DNA from: Prorocentrum cordatum
Lineage: Eukaryota > Sar > Dinophyceae > Prorocentrales > Prorocentraceae
DNA: 64,000 nucleotides
Assembly (NCBI GenBank): GCA_963575745.1
Contig: CAUYUJ010018638.1
Coordinates: forward strand, 226,001-290,000
Direction: 5' to 3'
Each line of letters opens with the position of its first letter. Position 1 is the stretch's first letter. Shown here in pieces: positions 51,041-61,720 of this stretch. The notes beneath the pieces were generated by a model. It worked only from the letters and a program-made list of their open reading frames with translations, was not told the origin of the DNA and made no database searches. Both the position numbers and the translations under genes were made by a program.

Positions 51041-51378
51041 TACGGCAAACTAAGATCTTTTAAGAACATAAGACCCTCCGCAGGCCCAAACTGCTGAAAA
51101 TTCGAGGGTGCCCTCCCCCAGGATGCACAAGTACATCCAACAACCACGAAGTACAAGAGGGCATTCTCCCCGAACCGACCTCGATCTTATAAGTTACCGA
51201 CTCTACTCCGACCCATCATAGGAGGCCCAATTCTTCCCTCAGGGCACCTATTGGGCGAAGCCGAGCGACGCAACGACAACAACAAAAAAACGCGCGCGCT
51301 CCCGGGCCCAAGTGCGATGCTGGGCACCGCCCGCCCGCGCGCGCGGCCGCCGTGGAAAAACAGCGCGCGGCCGCCGAC
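51041..51378. other. Presumed 3' flank of the aminopeptidase gene
   Basis: Lies downstream of the minus-strand stop codon at 51379. No second gene or clear polyadenylation signal is recognised. Confidence 0.5.
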
Positions 51379-54300
51379 TCAGCCGCCGCCGCTGAGCGAC
51401 TGCAGGCACTCGTCCACCTCGGGCCACCGCTCCCTCAGCGCCGCGTCGGCGGCCAGCGCCTCCAGCCCCCTCTCGATGGTCTTGGCGACCACCGGGCAGG
51501 GCTCCTGGGCGAAGAAGCGCTCCACGTCGGCCGCCTCCGCGCCGGACATGGCCGAAGCGACGATCGCCTTCATCTTGAACTGGGACCTGCCCCATGCGGC
51601 GAAGACGGCGCCCCAGTGCTGCACGAGCATGTCCCATGCGAGCCCGCGGTGGTGGCGGTTGCGGGCGAGCCCCGCGAACATGGTGGCCCACTCCATCTGC
51701 GGCAGCGCGCCGGACACCGCGCCGGCCACCCAATCCTGGGGAGGCACGGACCCCCCCGCACCAGGCCTGAACGAAAACAAGAGGTGGTGGCTGCGACACC
51801 TCCAGCGCCACTGCGTGGCCGCAAGGCTGCAGAGTCGTTTTGCTGGCAGTCGTCGCAGTCGTGCCCAGTCGGAGCAGGGCGAATTGAGACAACGGCAGCT
51901 CAAAAGTGGGCCCCAGACCTCTCCCAGGGTCCAGCCGTACCGGTTTTCAAGGCTGCAGCGTCCAACCGTCGCGACGGGGGGGTCCCCCGAAGGCCCACCA
52001 CCCGTGTCCGCTGTCTCAAACTGGCCCTCCTCGGACTGGTCGGGGCGGTGGTGGCGATCCTTCGCTGCCTGCCGAGGTCCTGCAGCACGGCCCGGTCGCT
52101 GTGGCCCATCAGGGCCACCAGCAGCTGGTCCCTCTCCTCCGTCCCCGTGGCCGCCGCGAGCCGCGCGCGCAGCGGCTCCCAGAGCTCCGGGGCAGAGGCC
52201 GCCCCGATCCGCAGCACCACGCCGCGGACGTCCGCCGGCGGCGCGGGCGCCGCCATCAGCACGCCCCGGACGCTGGCCAGGTAGGCGCTCGTCTGCCTGC
52301 CCGCCTCGGCCGCCACGGCCTCGTCCTGGCAGGCGCCCAGGACGCTGAGCAGGGAGGGCCGCAGCACCCTGTCGTCCTCGGCCTCGCCCTCCACGGGCGC
52401 CCAGCCCAGGCGCTCCTTCAGCGGGCCCAGCAGCCCCGCGAAGAAGCCGCGCAGCGCCGGGGCCGTGCCCGCGAAGGCGTCCAGCAGCCGCTGGGCGACG
52501 CCCAGCAGCGTGCCCAGGACGAGCGCGTCGCTCTCCGCGGAGAGCTGCCGCCGCAGCATGCCGAGCAGGGGCCCGACGGCGAGGCGGCCCGACCGCAGCA
52601 GCGCGAAGCCGTCGCTGGCGAGCCCCACTCGGTCGAGCGGCGCCATGGAGACGTCCCGCGGGTCCGTGGCCGCGGCCGCCAAAGCGTCCAGCAGCTCTGG
52701 AGCGTAGCGCACCCGGTACGGCGACCGACCGCCCGCGTTCAGCTTCACCCACGCGCCCCGGCGGGGGAGGGTGCCCTGCGCACTGGTGAGCACCGACGAG
52801 CCCTCTTCGGCTGTTCCATCCGCGTGCAGCGGGCCCAAGGGCACGTGCCAGAGCTGACCAGCTCTGCCCGCGGCCTCGCCGTCCAGCCCGAAGCGACACT
52901 GGGAGACGGTCCAGGAGTCCCCCGCCGCGTCGAGGCCGACCTCGACCAAGGGAAACCCCTCCTGCCTCGTCCAGGACGCCATCATCGCCGAGATGGGCTG
53001 CCCGGAGGCCCGGCCCAGCTCGTCCCAGAGTTCGGCAGTGCAGGAGTTGCCGAAGCTGTGCTTCTGCAGCCACGCGCTCAGGCCCGCGCAGAACGCCTCC
53101 TTGCCCAGCAAGTGGAACAGCATGTTGACCATGGCAGAGCCCTTGTCGTAGCTCAGGGCGTCGAAGATCTCCTGTACCTCGCTGGGATGGTTCACCCGCA
53201 CCTCTATGGCGTGCGTGCCCCGGTACTGATCCGTCTCCAGAGCGCCGCCCGAGCCGTGCCCCCCGCCGCCGTAGAGCAGCTCCGCGGCCCACCGGTCCCA
53301 GACCCGCCACTGCGGGAACAGTGCGTCCAGCGGCAGGAAGCTCACCCAGGAGGCGAAGCCCTCCTTCAGCCACAAGTCCTCCCACCAGCACGGCGTCACG
53401 AGGTCCCCGAACCACATGTGGGACACCTCGTGGGCCACCAGCGTGGCGACACCGCGCCGCTTCTGCAGCGAGGCGTCGTCGTCGATGAGCGCGCGGTTCG
53501 TCAGCGAAATGAGGCCCCAGTTCTCCATGCCCCCAATCGGGAAGCTTGGGGGCACCACCAGGTCCAGCTTGGGCAGCGGGAACTTCACCTTGAAGAAATC
53601 CTCGAAGAAGCCAAGCGAGAAGGCTGCAACCTCGAGCGCAAAACGCCCGCGCTCTGCGCTGCCTGGAGGAGCGTACAGCGCCATGGTGAAGGCCTCCGAC
53701 ATGCGGCTGGAGCAGATGGGGTCGCAGGACCGCGCCGTATCGCCGATGCATCGGCGACGGCGGGATAGAGAAGAGAACGGGATCCGAACCGCGCCGCATG
53801 GCCGATGCATCAGCGAGCGGCGCAGTCCTCCGACCCCATCCGGTCGGGACCCATCTGGGAGGCCTGGACATGGGCACGGGGGTCTCGGTGCCAGGCGGTG
53901 GCTCTATCTGGTCGAACGGGCCGATGGAAACGGCCAGCAGGTAGGTGGACATGCGCGGGGTCTCACCGAACTTGTGCTCGAGCAGCCCCTCGCCGCGCGC
54001 CTCACGGGACACCGCCGGCATGTTGGAGAGCGCGGTGAGGCCCTCGGGGGCGGCGATGGCCAGGCGAAAGCGCGCCTTGGCCCGCGGCTCGTCGACGCAG
54101 GGCAGGGCGTAGCGCGCGTAGACTGGCTCGAAGTGCGAGCTGACGCCCGCCGTGCCGTCGTCGAAGGGGCAGTGGTAGAGGCCCAGCAGCGGGCCGCTGA
54201 CCCTCCTGGGGGAACAGAGAGGTTCACACAAACGAAACTTTCGGACCCCCGAACATCACATGTTTACGGCGCCGCTTGTTCCCCGACGTCCCGACGTACT

Positions 54301-54649
54301 CGCAGTGCAGCTCCAAGCGGCACGGCAGAGCCTCGGCGAAGCGGAAGGTCAGCGTCTCGTGGGCGTCGTCCGCCACCACCTCCGCCGCCTGCAGCTCCGC
54401 GCCGGCGTGCCCGGTGGCCCATGCCCGCTGCACGCGGAGAGCCTTGCCGTGAAGAACCAGCTCTCTGGTCGCCTCGCGTGGAAGCGTCAGCGCCACCGTC
54501 ACCGAGCCTTCGAACTCGGCGTCGGCGCGAAGATCCCGAAAGGCGAGCCGCACGTCGTAGGAGTCCGGCACCGCATCCCCGAGAAGGTGGTGGTACTCTC
54601 CAGGCATCGCAACGTCGCGCCCCCTGCCGTGCCAAAACTGCAAACCCAT
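51379..54649 (-). CDS. M1-family zinc aminopeptidase, four exons
   Basis: Removes N-terminal residues from peptides; the layout resembles puromycin-sensitive aminopeptidase and aminopeptidase N. Exons on the minus strand are 54649-54276, 54205-53878, 53693-52080 and 51735-51379. Joined they give 890 residues in one frame, normal for the family. The N-terminal beta domain holds VPDSYDVRL (27-35) and PCVDEP (160-165). MSTYLLAVSIGPF is at 210-222. The substrate-anchoring GGMEN is at 288-292, usually GAMEN. The zinc site HEVSH is at 322-326 with third ligand E345 (HExxH-x18-E). The probable catalytic tyrosine is Y416 in SYDKG. An ERAP1-C-like helical domain fills about 450-890. ATG at residue 15 (54607) could be the true start, because MPGEYHHLLGDAVPDSYD aligns better with the family. 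No signal peptide or membrane helix is evident, so it is probably cytosolic. Junctions are inferred from frame and family alignment. Confidence 0.9.
51736..52079 (-). other. Aminopeptidase intron 3, GA-AG
   Basis: 344 nt. The donor side reads CTGCAG then GACCTCGG; the acceptor side reads CCCCAG then GATTGG. Both sides carry CAGGA, so the cut could slide. The join restores the family pattern VLQDWVAGAV in frame. GA donors are documented in dinoflagellates. The intron has no obvious repeat. Confidence 0.75.
53691..53864 (-). mobile_element. Foldback element, GGCCTCC family, copy 4, forming intron 2
   Basis: 174 bp. Plus-strand ends are GGCCTCCGACATGCGGCTGG and the inverse CCATCTGGGAGGCC. GGAGCAGATGGGGTCG, ACCGCGCCGTATCGCCGATG and, on the other arm, CGGCGCAGTCCTCCGACCCC match copies 1 and 2 closely. 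Flanks (minus strand) read TCCA and TTCA, a possible decayed 4-bp duplication like the TAGA of copy 2. It is the same kind of element as the free copies, here removed by splicing. Confidence 0.85.
53694..53877 (-). other. Aminopeptidase intron 2, built from a foldback element
   Basis: 184 nt, GT-AG and phase 0 in the model that keeps frame: donor CCC then GTGCCC, acceptor GTCGGAG then GCC. The acceptor AG lies inside the GGAGGCC terminus of the element, so the last three bases of the repeat (GCC) are coding. Confidence 0.75.
54206..54275 (-). other. Aminopeptidase intron 1, GC-AG
   Basis: 70 nt. The donor reads AACAA then GCGGCG; the acceptor reads CCCCCAG then GAGGGT. A donor three bases further on (CG then GCGCCG, adding one Arg) is equally possible. 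The GTAAAC nearby would break the frame. Confidence 0.65.
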
Positions 54650-55752
54650 GAGACAAGCAGTTGCGGAGGCGGCCCACGACAGGGCACGAGAGGGAGGAAC
54701 GCCCCTCTAGAGGGCCAAAGCCCCGACTCCGCATCCTGTCAGCCCTCGCCTTCTCTCTATGTGTCAGGCTCTGCTTTCGAAGGGCAACACATCAACGCCA
54801 TAATTTGACAAAAAGAAATGCTAGAAGCAACGATCGAATCGAATCATCCCAACGACGACGACGACGCCAAAGAGCAGGAATGGAACCCGATGCACACATC
54901 ATCACCCAGGGCGCTGCTGCGTGACGAGCCCCCCCCCTCCCAGGGGGCTTTCCTCCTAACCCGCCGGCCCGCTTTTTGCGGCATGAGCGTGCGGAAGGGT
55001 CGTGCGGCTACGGCGCGAGCAAAAAGAATTGACTCCGCGCCGATCGTTCAACCGTGAATCGATCGCGGCCCCAATCGTTCCAGGTTAGATTCCGTCGGGT
55101 CCAATGCCGTCACCGCGTCCCTCGGTGCTTCCGCGTCACAGAAATCAACCTTGAACGCCTTCGCCAGCATCGCCGGTGTGCCAACGCGCATGAGCTTACC
55201 GCACAGCCTTGAACCGGCGCCACGACCACATCCTGACTCGCAGTGGATCGAGGGTGCGCTGGCCGCCCCCGCCCGGGCCCTATATGCGCGGCCAGGCGCG
55301 GATGGGTGTGCAGGGCTTGCGCGGGTCGTCTCGGCGTCTCGTGCGCCGCGCGCGGAAGGGGGGTCGAGGGGGGTGGAGGAAAGAGAGGAGGGCGGAGGAG
55401 TAGACCGGTTGTTACCCTTCTGGCTATCTACCAGACCGTTTTTTTATGACTCTGGCTACCTGCCAGACCACCCCAACCCAACCCGAAGACCCGAATTTCA
55501 GGTTGGGGGGGTACCTTCCATATGTGTTTGTTTCAAATTCCCCGACGCCCTCCCCACTGGGAATGGAGGGCAAATTGGGGCCTTCGGGCTGGGTTGGGGT
55601 GGTTTGGTGGGTGGTGATTTTCCGCGATAGCCAGAGTTATCCAATGGGGGGCCCCCCCTCGCCTTTTTGCAGTGGGCAGCCCCGCGTATGCCCGCGAGCA
55701 CCAGTACCGCGTACCCCTTGTGACCTGCGCAACCGACAAAGAATCAACTTAT
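54650..55752. other. 5' flank of the aminopeptidase gene, no other gene
   Basis: No spliced-leader relic is seen upstream of the start codon, so this gene shows no sign of retroposition. 55035-55165 has GTTCAACC and AACCTTGAACGCC words related to the element at 9976. 55480-55640 has a GGTTGGGGTGG-type inverted pair. No gene. Confidence 0.5.
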
Positions 55753-55911
55753 TCTTAGGTCGGACATGTCCTCCTACAGACGGATTCAGGAGGAAAAAAT
55801 ACGATATCCGAAAACTATATAACAATACTTAAAAAGTCGTATAATCGTCCCTGGACTATATTGTAACTATTGTTGGAATATTCCTCCTGTAGAGGGACGT
55901 GCCCGATTTAA
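55753..55911. mobile_element. Foldback element, CGTSARGTCGGGC family, copy 2
   Basis: CTTAGGTCGGACATGTCCTC then CTACAG on the left; inverse CTGTAGAGGGACGTGCCCGA then TTTAAG on the right. AT-rich centre with ACTATATTGTAACTATTGTT. Flanking TTATT and TTTAT may be a decayed duplication. Confidence 0.75.
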
Positions 55912-57351
55912 GTTTATCCTTGGGGGGGGGCGGGGGCAGGCGGGCCCAAGAACCTGGGCTCTCGCCGGACGATAAAACAGAGCCAGTCCCGAGGAAGCAA
56001 GGCAGATCGAGGGGAACGCTCGGGGAAACGTAAGGCTTGAGTTTGGAGGGACGCGGACTTGCCCGACCAGGCAACCAGACACAATAGTGGACCTCGTCTG
56101 AGATTGTGCGCGAACACCCGCTGCACACATCTCACGAAAACAGGACGCCATGATACACGCTGAGACCGTCAACAAGCGGCGGCAACTTCCGAGTTCCAGC
56201 AAACTCGAGCCTTAGATGTCTCCCCGAAATTCAAAAGGGACGGAAACGAAAAAGCGCCTCCAGGTCGTCTCGCCGGCTCTGCGTCTTGAGCTGGTGGGTG
56301 TTGATGGAGGCGTACCGGGCCGTTCCGACCTGGGGGACATCACGAGCGCAACCCCCTTGCCCCCCCCCCTCCTCTGACTCTCTCCTCACACATCCACCCC
56401 CCTCCCTCTCCCCCTGCCATACCCTCGCCACCATCCTCGTTCACCTCTCCTCTCCTCCTCTCCTGCCCATCCTCTCTCCTCCCCATCCCTCTCTCCTCCC
56501 CGTCCTCCCTCCACAGTCGGATTCCTATCCGCCTGCCTCCTGCCTCATGCCCTCTCCCATCCCCTGCACTCTTCGTCGGCTCCTCTCACCTCTCCCCTCC
56601 GCTCCCCTTTTCCGCTCATCTCGCCACCCACGCTCCCCCGTCAACTAAGAGGAGAGGCAGGGCCGACCAGCGACGCCTCACTTCGCACCTTCCCTCCCGG
56701 GGCACCCGCGGAGCAGTGGAGGAGGACAACGAAGCGTGGCATTTTCTTCGCACCGGGCGCTTACGCCCAATTTCGGGCCCCGTGACCATCACAGATCGAT
56801 CCGACTCGACACATGCAACATTATGTGGTCCAGGGTTCCGGTCGTGATTTTTCGCGATGCTTGTATCCCTTTCTGTTCACAACGTCGAATCTCAAGGCTA
56901 CTTGTTGGCGGCGGGCAGAGCGGGGGGAAGGCTTCTTAGACGGAGGCTGCTTCTTAGAAGGCGCAGCACCCTCCTTCCAAAAAGCCTTCCCCCTCCCCAT
57001 GCCCCTCTCTGCGCGTTCCCGAACACTGCAGGAACCTCATTTGCAGGCCGTCTGGGTGCCGGTCCCCCCTCAGCAAAGCCCAAGGGCGATGCCCAGCAGA
57101 GTCCTCTGGCGCCAGGTGCCCGAGGGCGAGCAAGCGAGCGACCGCGCCCCCCGGGATCCACGGACCGATTTGGGACGCCGTCGGGCAGCCGGTGGCGAAG
57201 CGGGACATGGCCGACCCAGGACTTCGAGGACGGAGGAGGGGGAGAGGGAAAGGGGGTCCGGCCTGCGAGTGGACTTGGAGGGAAACAGGCGGGCGGGGAC
57301 AGTCTGTCGTAACGTTCTCCTCCTCCACCCCCTCCTCCCCTCTTCTTCTCC
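55912..57351. other. No gene recognised
   Basis: Pyrimidine-rich at 56360-56640. GGCTTCTTAGA and GCTTCTTAGAAGGCGC at 56927-56960 recall the CTTCTCAGAAGG family. No gene. Confidence 0.5.
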
Positions 57352-57425
57352 TCCTCATCCTCCTCCTCCTCCTCCTCCTCCTCCTCCTCCTCCTCCTCCT
57401 CCTCCTCCTCCTCCCCCCTCCCCCC
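57352..57425. repeat. CTC-triplet tract
   Basis: About 20 uninterrupted CTC triplets followed by a C-run. Confidence 0.95.
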
Positions 57426-57502
57426 CGCAGTGGACGGCTCTGCATCTGAGCCCATGCGCCGTTGGCAGGCACCCTGGCCAGCACCCCAATCAAAAGGCGA
57501 CG

Positions 57503-57687
57503 TCCGATACGACGGAGCCAGGACGAGGAGAACATCCAATGAGGAGAAATCGAGAATCTCAGAGATCCGGCAGTTCTGGAAGACGCATCGGGCGTCGCCG
57601 CCTTCTCAGAGCGTCCCGGAACGCCCTGAGAGAGCATCCAGAAACACACTCTGGAAACAGACTTATCCTCGTCCCAGCCCCGTCCGA
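57503..57687. mobile_element. Foldback element, GCCAGGACGA family, copy 2
   Basis: The ends read CGACGGAGCCAGGACGAGG and the inverse CCTCGTCCCAGCCCCGTCCG, which share most positions. The internal words match the nested insert at 40693-40868. Confidence 0.7.
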
Positions 57688-57915
57688 GATTCTCCTGAAT
57701 CGATGGGGGTCGGGGGCGGGGCTTGGATTCCGCCACGTGCTCGACGAACTCCCAGCCCCACCCCCGCCGCCCGTCGAGCTGCCTGCCTCGCTGCTCGGCG
57801 AGGGCAGGCCTCGGAGCTCGCCGCCGGCTCCTTGCACGACTCGGAGGAGCAAAGGGGCCGGTGAGCCCCCGAGGAGGAGAGGGTGCAGCTGGCGCGGGGG
57901 CGGGCGCACACCCTT

Positions 57916-58124
57916 TGGACGCCCGAAAGGGGTACGGAAAGAATGGGCACTATGCCCAACAACAAATGTTGTCCCAAGCCAACAGCGGCCGCTGTTGGGC
58001 AGGCGGCCTTCTGTCTCGAATGGACACAGGCCGCGGCGGCGCGGACAGCGAATCCGGTTCAAAATGAACAGGAATTGTTGTTGGGCATTGTACCCATTCT
58101 TTCAGTACCCATTTCGGGCGTCCA
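57916..58124. mobile_element. Foldback element, TGGACGCCC family, 209 bp, copy B
   Basis: Same length and word order as 9259-9467 with scattered substitutions; also contains the AACAGCGGCCGCTGTT palindrome. Flanks ACACCCTT and AACACCCA hint at a duplication but do not abut exactly. Confidence 0.85.
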
Positions 58125-58289
58125 AACACCCAGGTGCACCTCACCGTCTCGTCCTCCCAAGATCGTGAGCTCCCGGGGCCAAACATGCAGCCGGCAGTGC
58201 TTCGAGGGTATAGGCGAGCGCGTTCCACTGCCCGCAGTCTCTGCTCGCAGGTGGCCTGGACCCGCCGCCAGGGATCTGCGAGAAACTAT

Positions 58290-58485
58290 CGGGGGCGGCC
58301 AAGAGGGGGGTGTCCAAGAGGAGGGGGTGTAAATCATGGCCGGCGGCATGTGCGCGGCCCGGGGGGGGGGGGGGGCAGGGACGTAATGAAACACGAAGAG
58401 GCGCCATGAAATCTGGGGAGATATCATGGCCCCCGCCATGATATCCACCCCCGCCTAGTCATCACCCGCCTCTTTTCCGCCCCCG
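58290..58485. mobile_element. Foldback element, CGGGGGCGG family, copy 1
   Basis: The left end CGGGGGCGGCCAAGAGGGGG is mirrored by the right end CGCCTCTTTTCCGCCCCCG, with pairing continuing to about 50 bp (ATCATGGC on both arms). Middle words are GGCGGCATGTGCGCGGCC, a G-run, GACGTAATGAAAC and AAGAGGCGCCATGA. Confidence 0.8.
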
Positions 58486-59535
58486 AAATTATATCGAAGC
58501 AGACATGTGTTTTTTCGGACGTTGGCGAGCAGGCACTCTGCGAGCAGTGGAACGCGCTCGGCGAGAGGGCACGATTCCTGAACACATTGCGAGGCGATCT
58601 CAAGCAAAACGGCTGCCGGACCGCCGCAGGACCGGGCGGTCTCGGACTCCCAGACCCTCCTGTGGGACTCTTCTGCAATTCACGTCTTACCGCGGCTAGA
58701 GACCTCTGCGAAACGTCGCTGGAGAAGAACCAAGTACGGAGGCAGGAAGCGCGAAGGTGAAGGATATCCCTGCTGTTCCTCCTCGTCCTCGTCCTCGTCC
58801 TCCTCCTCCCATCTTCTGCCCACTCTCTGTGGCCGACTACCCGTGGCTCAGCAACAGCAACAACAACAACCACATCAACAACAACGACATCAACACAACG
58901 GGAAATCCTTCTCTGGGACGCACATGGAGATACTAGTACTATGTGTCCTCCTTGGAGGCGTGCGTCCGACCTCAACACATGGCATAACCATCCTGCAGCA
59001 TACAATTTTCCGTGCGGTGTGGACAGAAAGCGCCCGCCACGGAACATACACTGTTAGATTTCTCGGCGCGCGCGTCGCCTCCTTGGGGGCGACGCACGCG
59101 TAGTGTTGGTATGTTGCGGTGGCGCCGATTCGCTTGCAGCACGTCCACTCAGGGGTGGACAAGGTCCCCTTTGACACGACACCTCGGGGACCTACTGACC
59201 TGGGACAATCCAAACCCGAGTCAGTCGGGCCCTGCAGGATCCTCCAAGATCCTGCAAGATCCTGCGCCCACTGGGTCAGTGCAGCCATGGCTCCCAAGAC
59301 TCATGACGTCATGATTCTTTCAATACGTCGACCCTCTGATGACCTGGACCCATTCCCCGGTACCAGTGTTTCGAAGCCATTTTTGACTGTCCCGAGGCCC
59401 GGAGATGGCCCCCAGAGATGCCGAAGATGCCGAACACCTTCCCGTTGTGAGTTGTTTTGACTGTTCGAAAGGATCTGGGTCTGAAGGATCCTGCGAGAGC
59501 CCGCGCTCTGACTGTGGCGGCGAGCGAGGGGGGTA
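58486..59535. other. No gene recognised
   Basis: A CAACAACA-rich tract at 58850-58900. The frame at 58843-59103 starts with a Gln run and has no recognisable domain. GATCCTGCAAGATCCTGC short repeats at 59228-59270. No gene. Confidence 0.45.
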
Positions 59536-59685
59536 AGTGAGAAGGGGAAGGCCTTCTCAGAAGCTTCGGAAGTCCCCCGGCCTTCTGACAAGTTGTCTAA
59601 ACCTTCCCCGAAGACAGCACGAAGACTTCCCAGACGGCGCGAGGGCCTCTGAGGAGTCCCGCCGCCTTCTGAGGCCCGCTCGCCG
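59536..59685. mobile_element. Foldback element, CTTCTCAGAAGGC family, copy 2
   Basis: Same order as 6178-6325: GGCCTTCTCAGAAGC, GGAAGTCCCC, CCTTCCCCGAAGAC, GGCGCGAGGGCC and CCCGCCGCCTTCTGAGG. Confidence 0.65.
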
Positions 59686-59956
59686 CCGATGACTGAACCC
59701 CCGTTACATTCCGGTCGGCAGAAGCGGGTTGAAACATGAAGTAGGAAGGCGCTGGAAGTGGATTGGGCTTCCACCCGCCCCCTGAAGAGGGGCAAAGAAG
59801 GAAAGCCCTGAAGAGGGGCAAAGAAGCAAAGAAGGCACCGAAAGCAGATTAGGATCTGGGCCTCCAAAAACACCCACTCTCAACGACAGGCCTGCAGCAC
59901 CGATCCCCGCCCCTCGAGCCCCGAGGGCCCTCTCGCAGACACGGCAACCCAGAAGG

Positions 59957-60079
59957 GGCCCACAGACACACGAATAAATACACACACGCAAATAACAGGA
60001 ATCTCAATATTTTCCATATGTTCCATATTTTGCAATATAGACGATGAATTGTGCCTGTGTGTTTCCTTCCCTCCTGAGG
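59957..60079 (+). repeat. Dispersed repeat with AATACACACACGCAAAT, copy 2
   Basis: Counterpart of 1798-1952; the middle is shorter and more AT-rich (TTTTCCATATGTTCCATATT). Confidence 0.6.
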
Positions 60080-60153
60080 GCCCCCGGGGCCGCGGCCTGC
60101 GGCCGCGCCCCGCGGCGGGCGCAGGCCTGCGCGCGTCGAGAGTCCACCAAAAA

Positions 60154-60206
60154 GGGGGCCTCCTCCTCCTCCTCCTCCTCCTCCTCCTCCTCCTCCTCCT
60201 CCCCCT
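60154..60206. repeat. CTC-triplet tract
   Basis: About 16 CTC triplets. Confidence 0.95.
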
Positions 60207-60290
60207 CCCGCCCGTCGCCCTGGCCAGGCGGGGGGTCCCGATGGAATCCCCGGTCCTGACGAACCAACAACACTCGGGTCGGGCAAAAAG

Positions 60291-60450
60291 GGGGGGATAG
60301 CAAAGGGGGGGTTTGAGAATCAGCTCATGCAGCTGCTTTTCCTGGCGCCTCCCGGCGCCGGAGGCGACCCTGTATCGAGGAATGGGCCCCTCGGTGGGGC
60401 CGAAACCAGCTGCATGCAGCAGATTTCGTAACCCCCCCTTTCCCAATCCC
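60291..60450. repeat. Dispersed repeat with imperfect inverted ends, copy 2
   Basis: Counterpart of 42540-42700, with the same word order and about a dozen differences. Confidence 0.7.
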
Positions 60451-60770
60451 CCCCTTTCGCCCGGCCCGAAACACACACCCGTACCCATAGGGGGATCGGA
60501 GAGGGCTGTGGGTGCGTGTTGTCGGACGGGGGTCCCCGCCCGAACGGGAGCGCTCCCCGGGGCCCGACGACCCGCACCCATGCCCGTAGCAAAGTCCTCC
60601 TCCCAACGACCTCCCTGTGGGTATGGGTGTGTGTGGTTCGCTCGTCAGATCCTGCGTCGCCACGGTGGCGGCGAGGCTGGCCAGGACCATCGCGCAGGCC
60701 TTCCCCGCGAAGGCCCTCCAGGACGAGCCCCGAGGGCCCCCCTTGGCCGGCGGCGGGCCCCCTCAAGATT

Positions 60771-61122
60771 CGGGAGCGGCCAAGAGGGGGGTGTCCAAGA
60801 GGGGGGGGTGCAAATCATGACCGGCGGCATGTGCGCGGCCGGGGGGGGGGGGGCCTGGGACGTAATGAAACAAGAAGAGGCGCCATGAGATCTGGGGAGA
60901 TATCATGGGGGGCGGAAAGATACGGATACGTGTTGTCCCCGGACCTCTCTTGGGGTGCGTTCTGACCAGAATTTCGAGGCGAATCCAGCGGTGACAACGA
61001 GGATTCCCCAGGAGGACCAGGAAAGGCCGAACACGAAGGGGGACAACACGTATCCGTATCTTTTTCTCCCCCGAATGATATCCACCCCCCCCTAGTCCTC
61101 ACCCCCCTCTTTGCCGCCCCCG
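60771..61122. mobile_element. Foldback element, CGGGGGCGG family, copy 2, with nested insertion
   Basis: Outer parts match 58290-58485 (CCAAGAGGGGGGTGTCCAAG, GGCGGCATGTGCGCGGCC, GACGTAATGAAACA, then GATATCCACCCCCC to CCGCCCCCG). A further segment with its own perfect inverted ends is inserted near the right arm. Confidence 0.75.
60916..61063. mobile_element. Nested insert with 25-bp perfect inverted ends
   Basis: AAAGATACGGATACGTGTTG followed by TCCCC at 60916-60940 is exactly mirrored at 61039-61063. The 98-bp centre has no coding capacity. It sits inside the right arm of the host foldback element. Confidence 0.75.
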
Positions 61123-61265
61123 ACAAGATGGGGGGGTCGGACGGGGCCTGGAGGCCGATGCTTCCGCTCCGGCGCGCCGCTCCAGCACGCCCCTTCTCAA
61201 CACCACAGTGGCAGCGCGCCGGCCATTCTTTGAGACATCCCCGATCTCGCGCATGCTGTTCCGGT

Positions 61266-61720
61266 CGTACTTCCAAGTCGGGCCTATCCCTCTACAGGGG
61301 GGATATTCAAAAACGGTAAAACAATAGTCTGGGGACTCGTTGTTGACTATGTTTGGGCATCGTTGGGGCATTTTTTAATCCCCGATCTTGCGCATGTTGT
61401 TCCAGTCGTACTTCCAAGTCGGGCCTATCCCTCTACAGGGGGGATATTCAAGAACGGTAAAACAATAGTCTGGGGACTAGTTGTTGACTATGTTTGGGCA
61501 TCGTTGGGGCTTTTTTTAATCCCCGATCTTGCGCATGTTGTTCCAGTCGTACTTCCAAGTCGGGCCTATCCCTCTACAGGGGGGATATTCAAGAATGGTA
61601 AAAAAATAGTCTGGGGACTCGTTGTTGACTATGTTTGGGCATCGTTGGGGCATTTTTAAACATATGTTTTATTGTTCGTCCATAATGCCCCTGTTGGGGG
61701 ACAGACCCGACCTGATCGCA
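61266..61720 (+). repeat. Tandemly amplified CGTSARGTCGGGC foldback family, 141-bp period
   Basis: CGTACTTCCAAGTCGGGCCT begins at 61266, 61407 and 61548, exactly 141 bp apart. Each unit holds CCCTCTACAGGGGGGATATT and ACTATGTTTGGGCATCGTTG. Only the last unit is followed by a right end (CCCCTGTTGGGGGACAGACC then CGA). The left parts have been multiplied while one right end was kept. Confidence 0.85.

Noticed and set aside
51906-53768. Plus-strand 620-codon frame opposite the aminopeptidase
   Set aside because: Antisense shadow of exon 3; the minus strand carries GGMEN, HExxH and E345.
53865-53877. GC-AG splicing exactly at the foldback termini of intron 2
   Set aside because: Cutting at AG-GCC on the left and GGAG-GCC on the right breaks the reading frame; GT-AG with the donor 13 nt outside the element keeps it.
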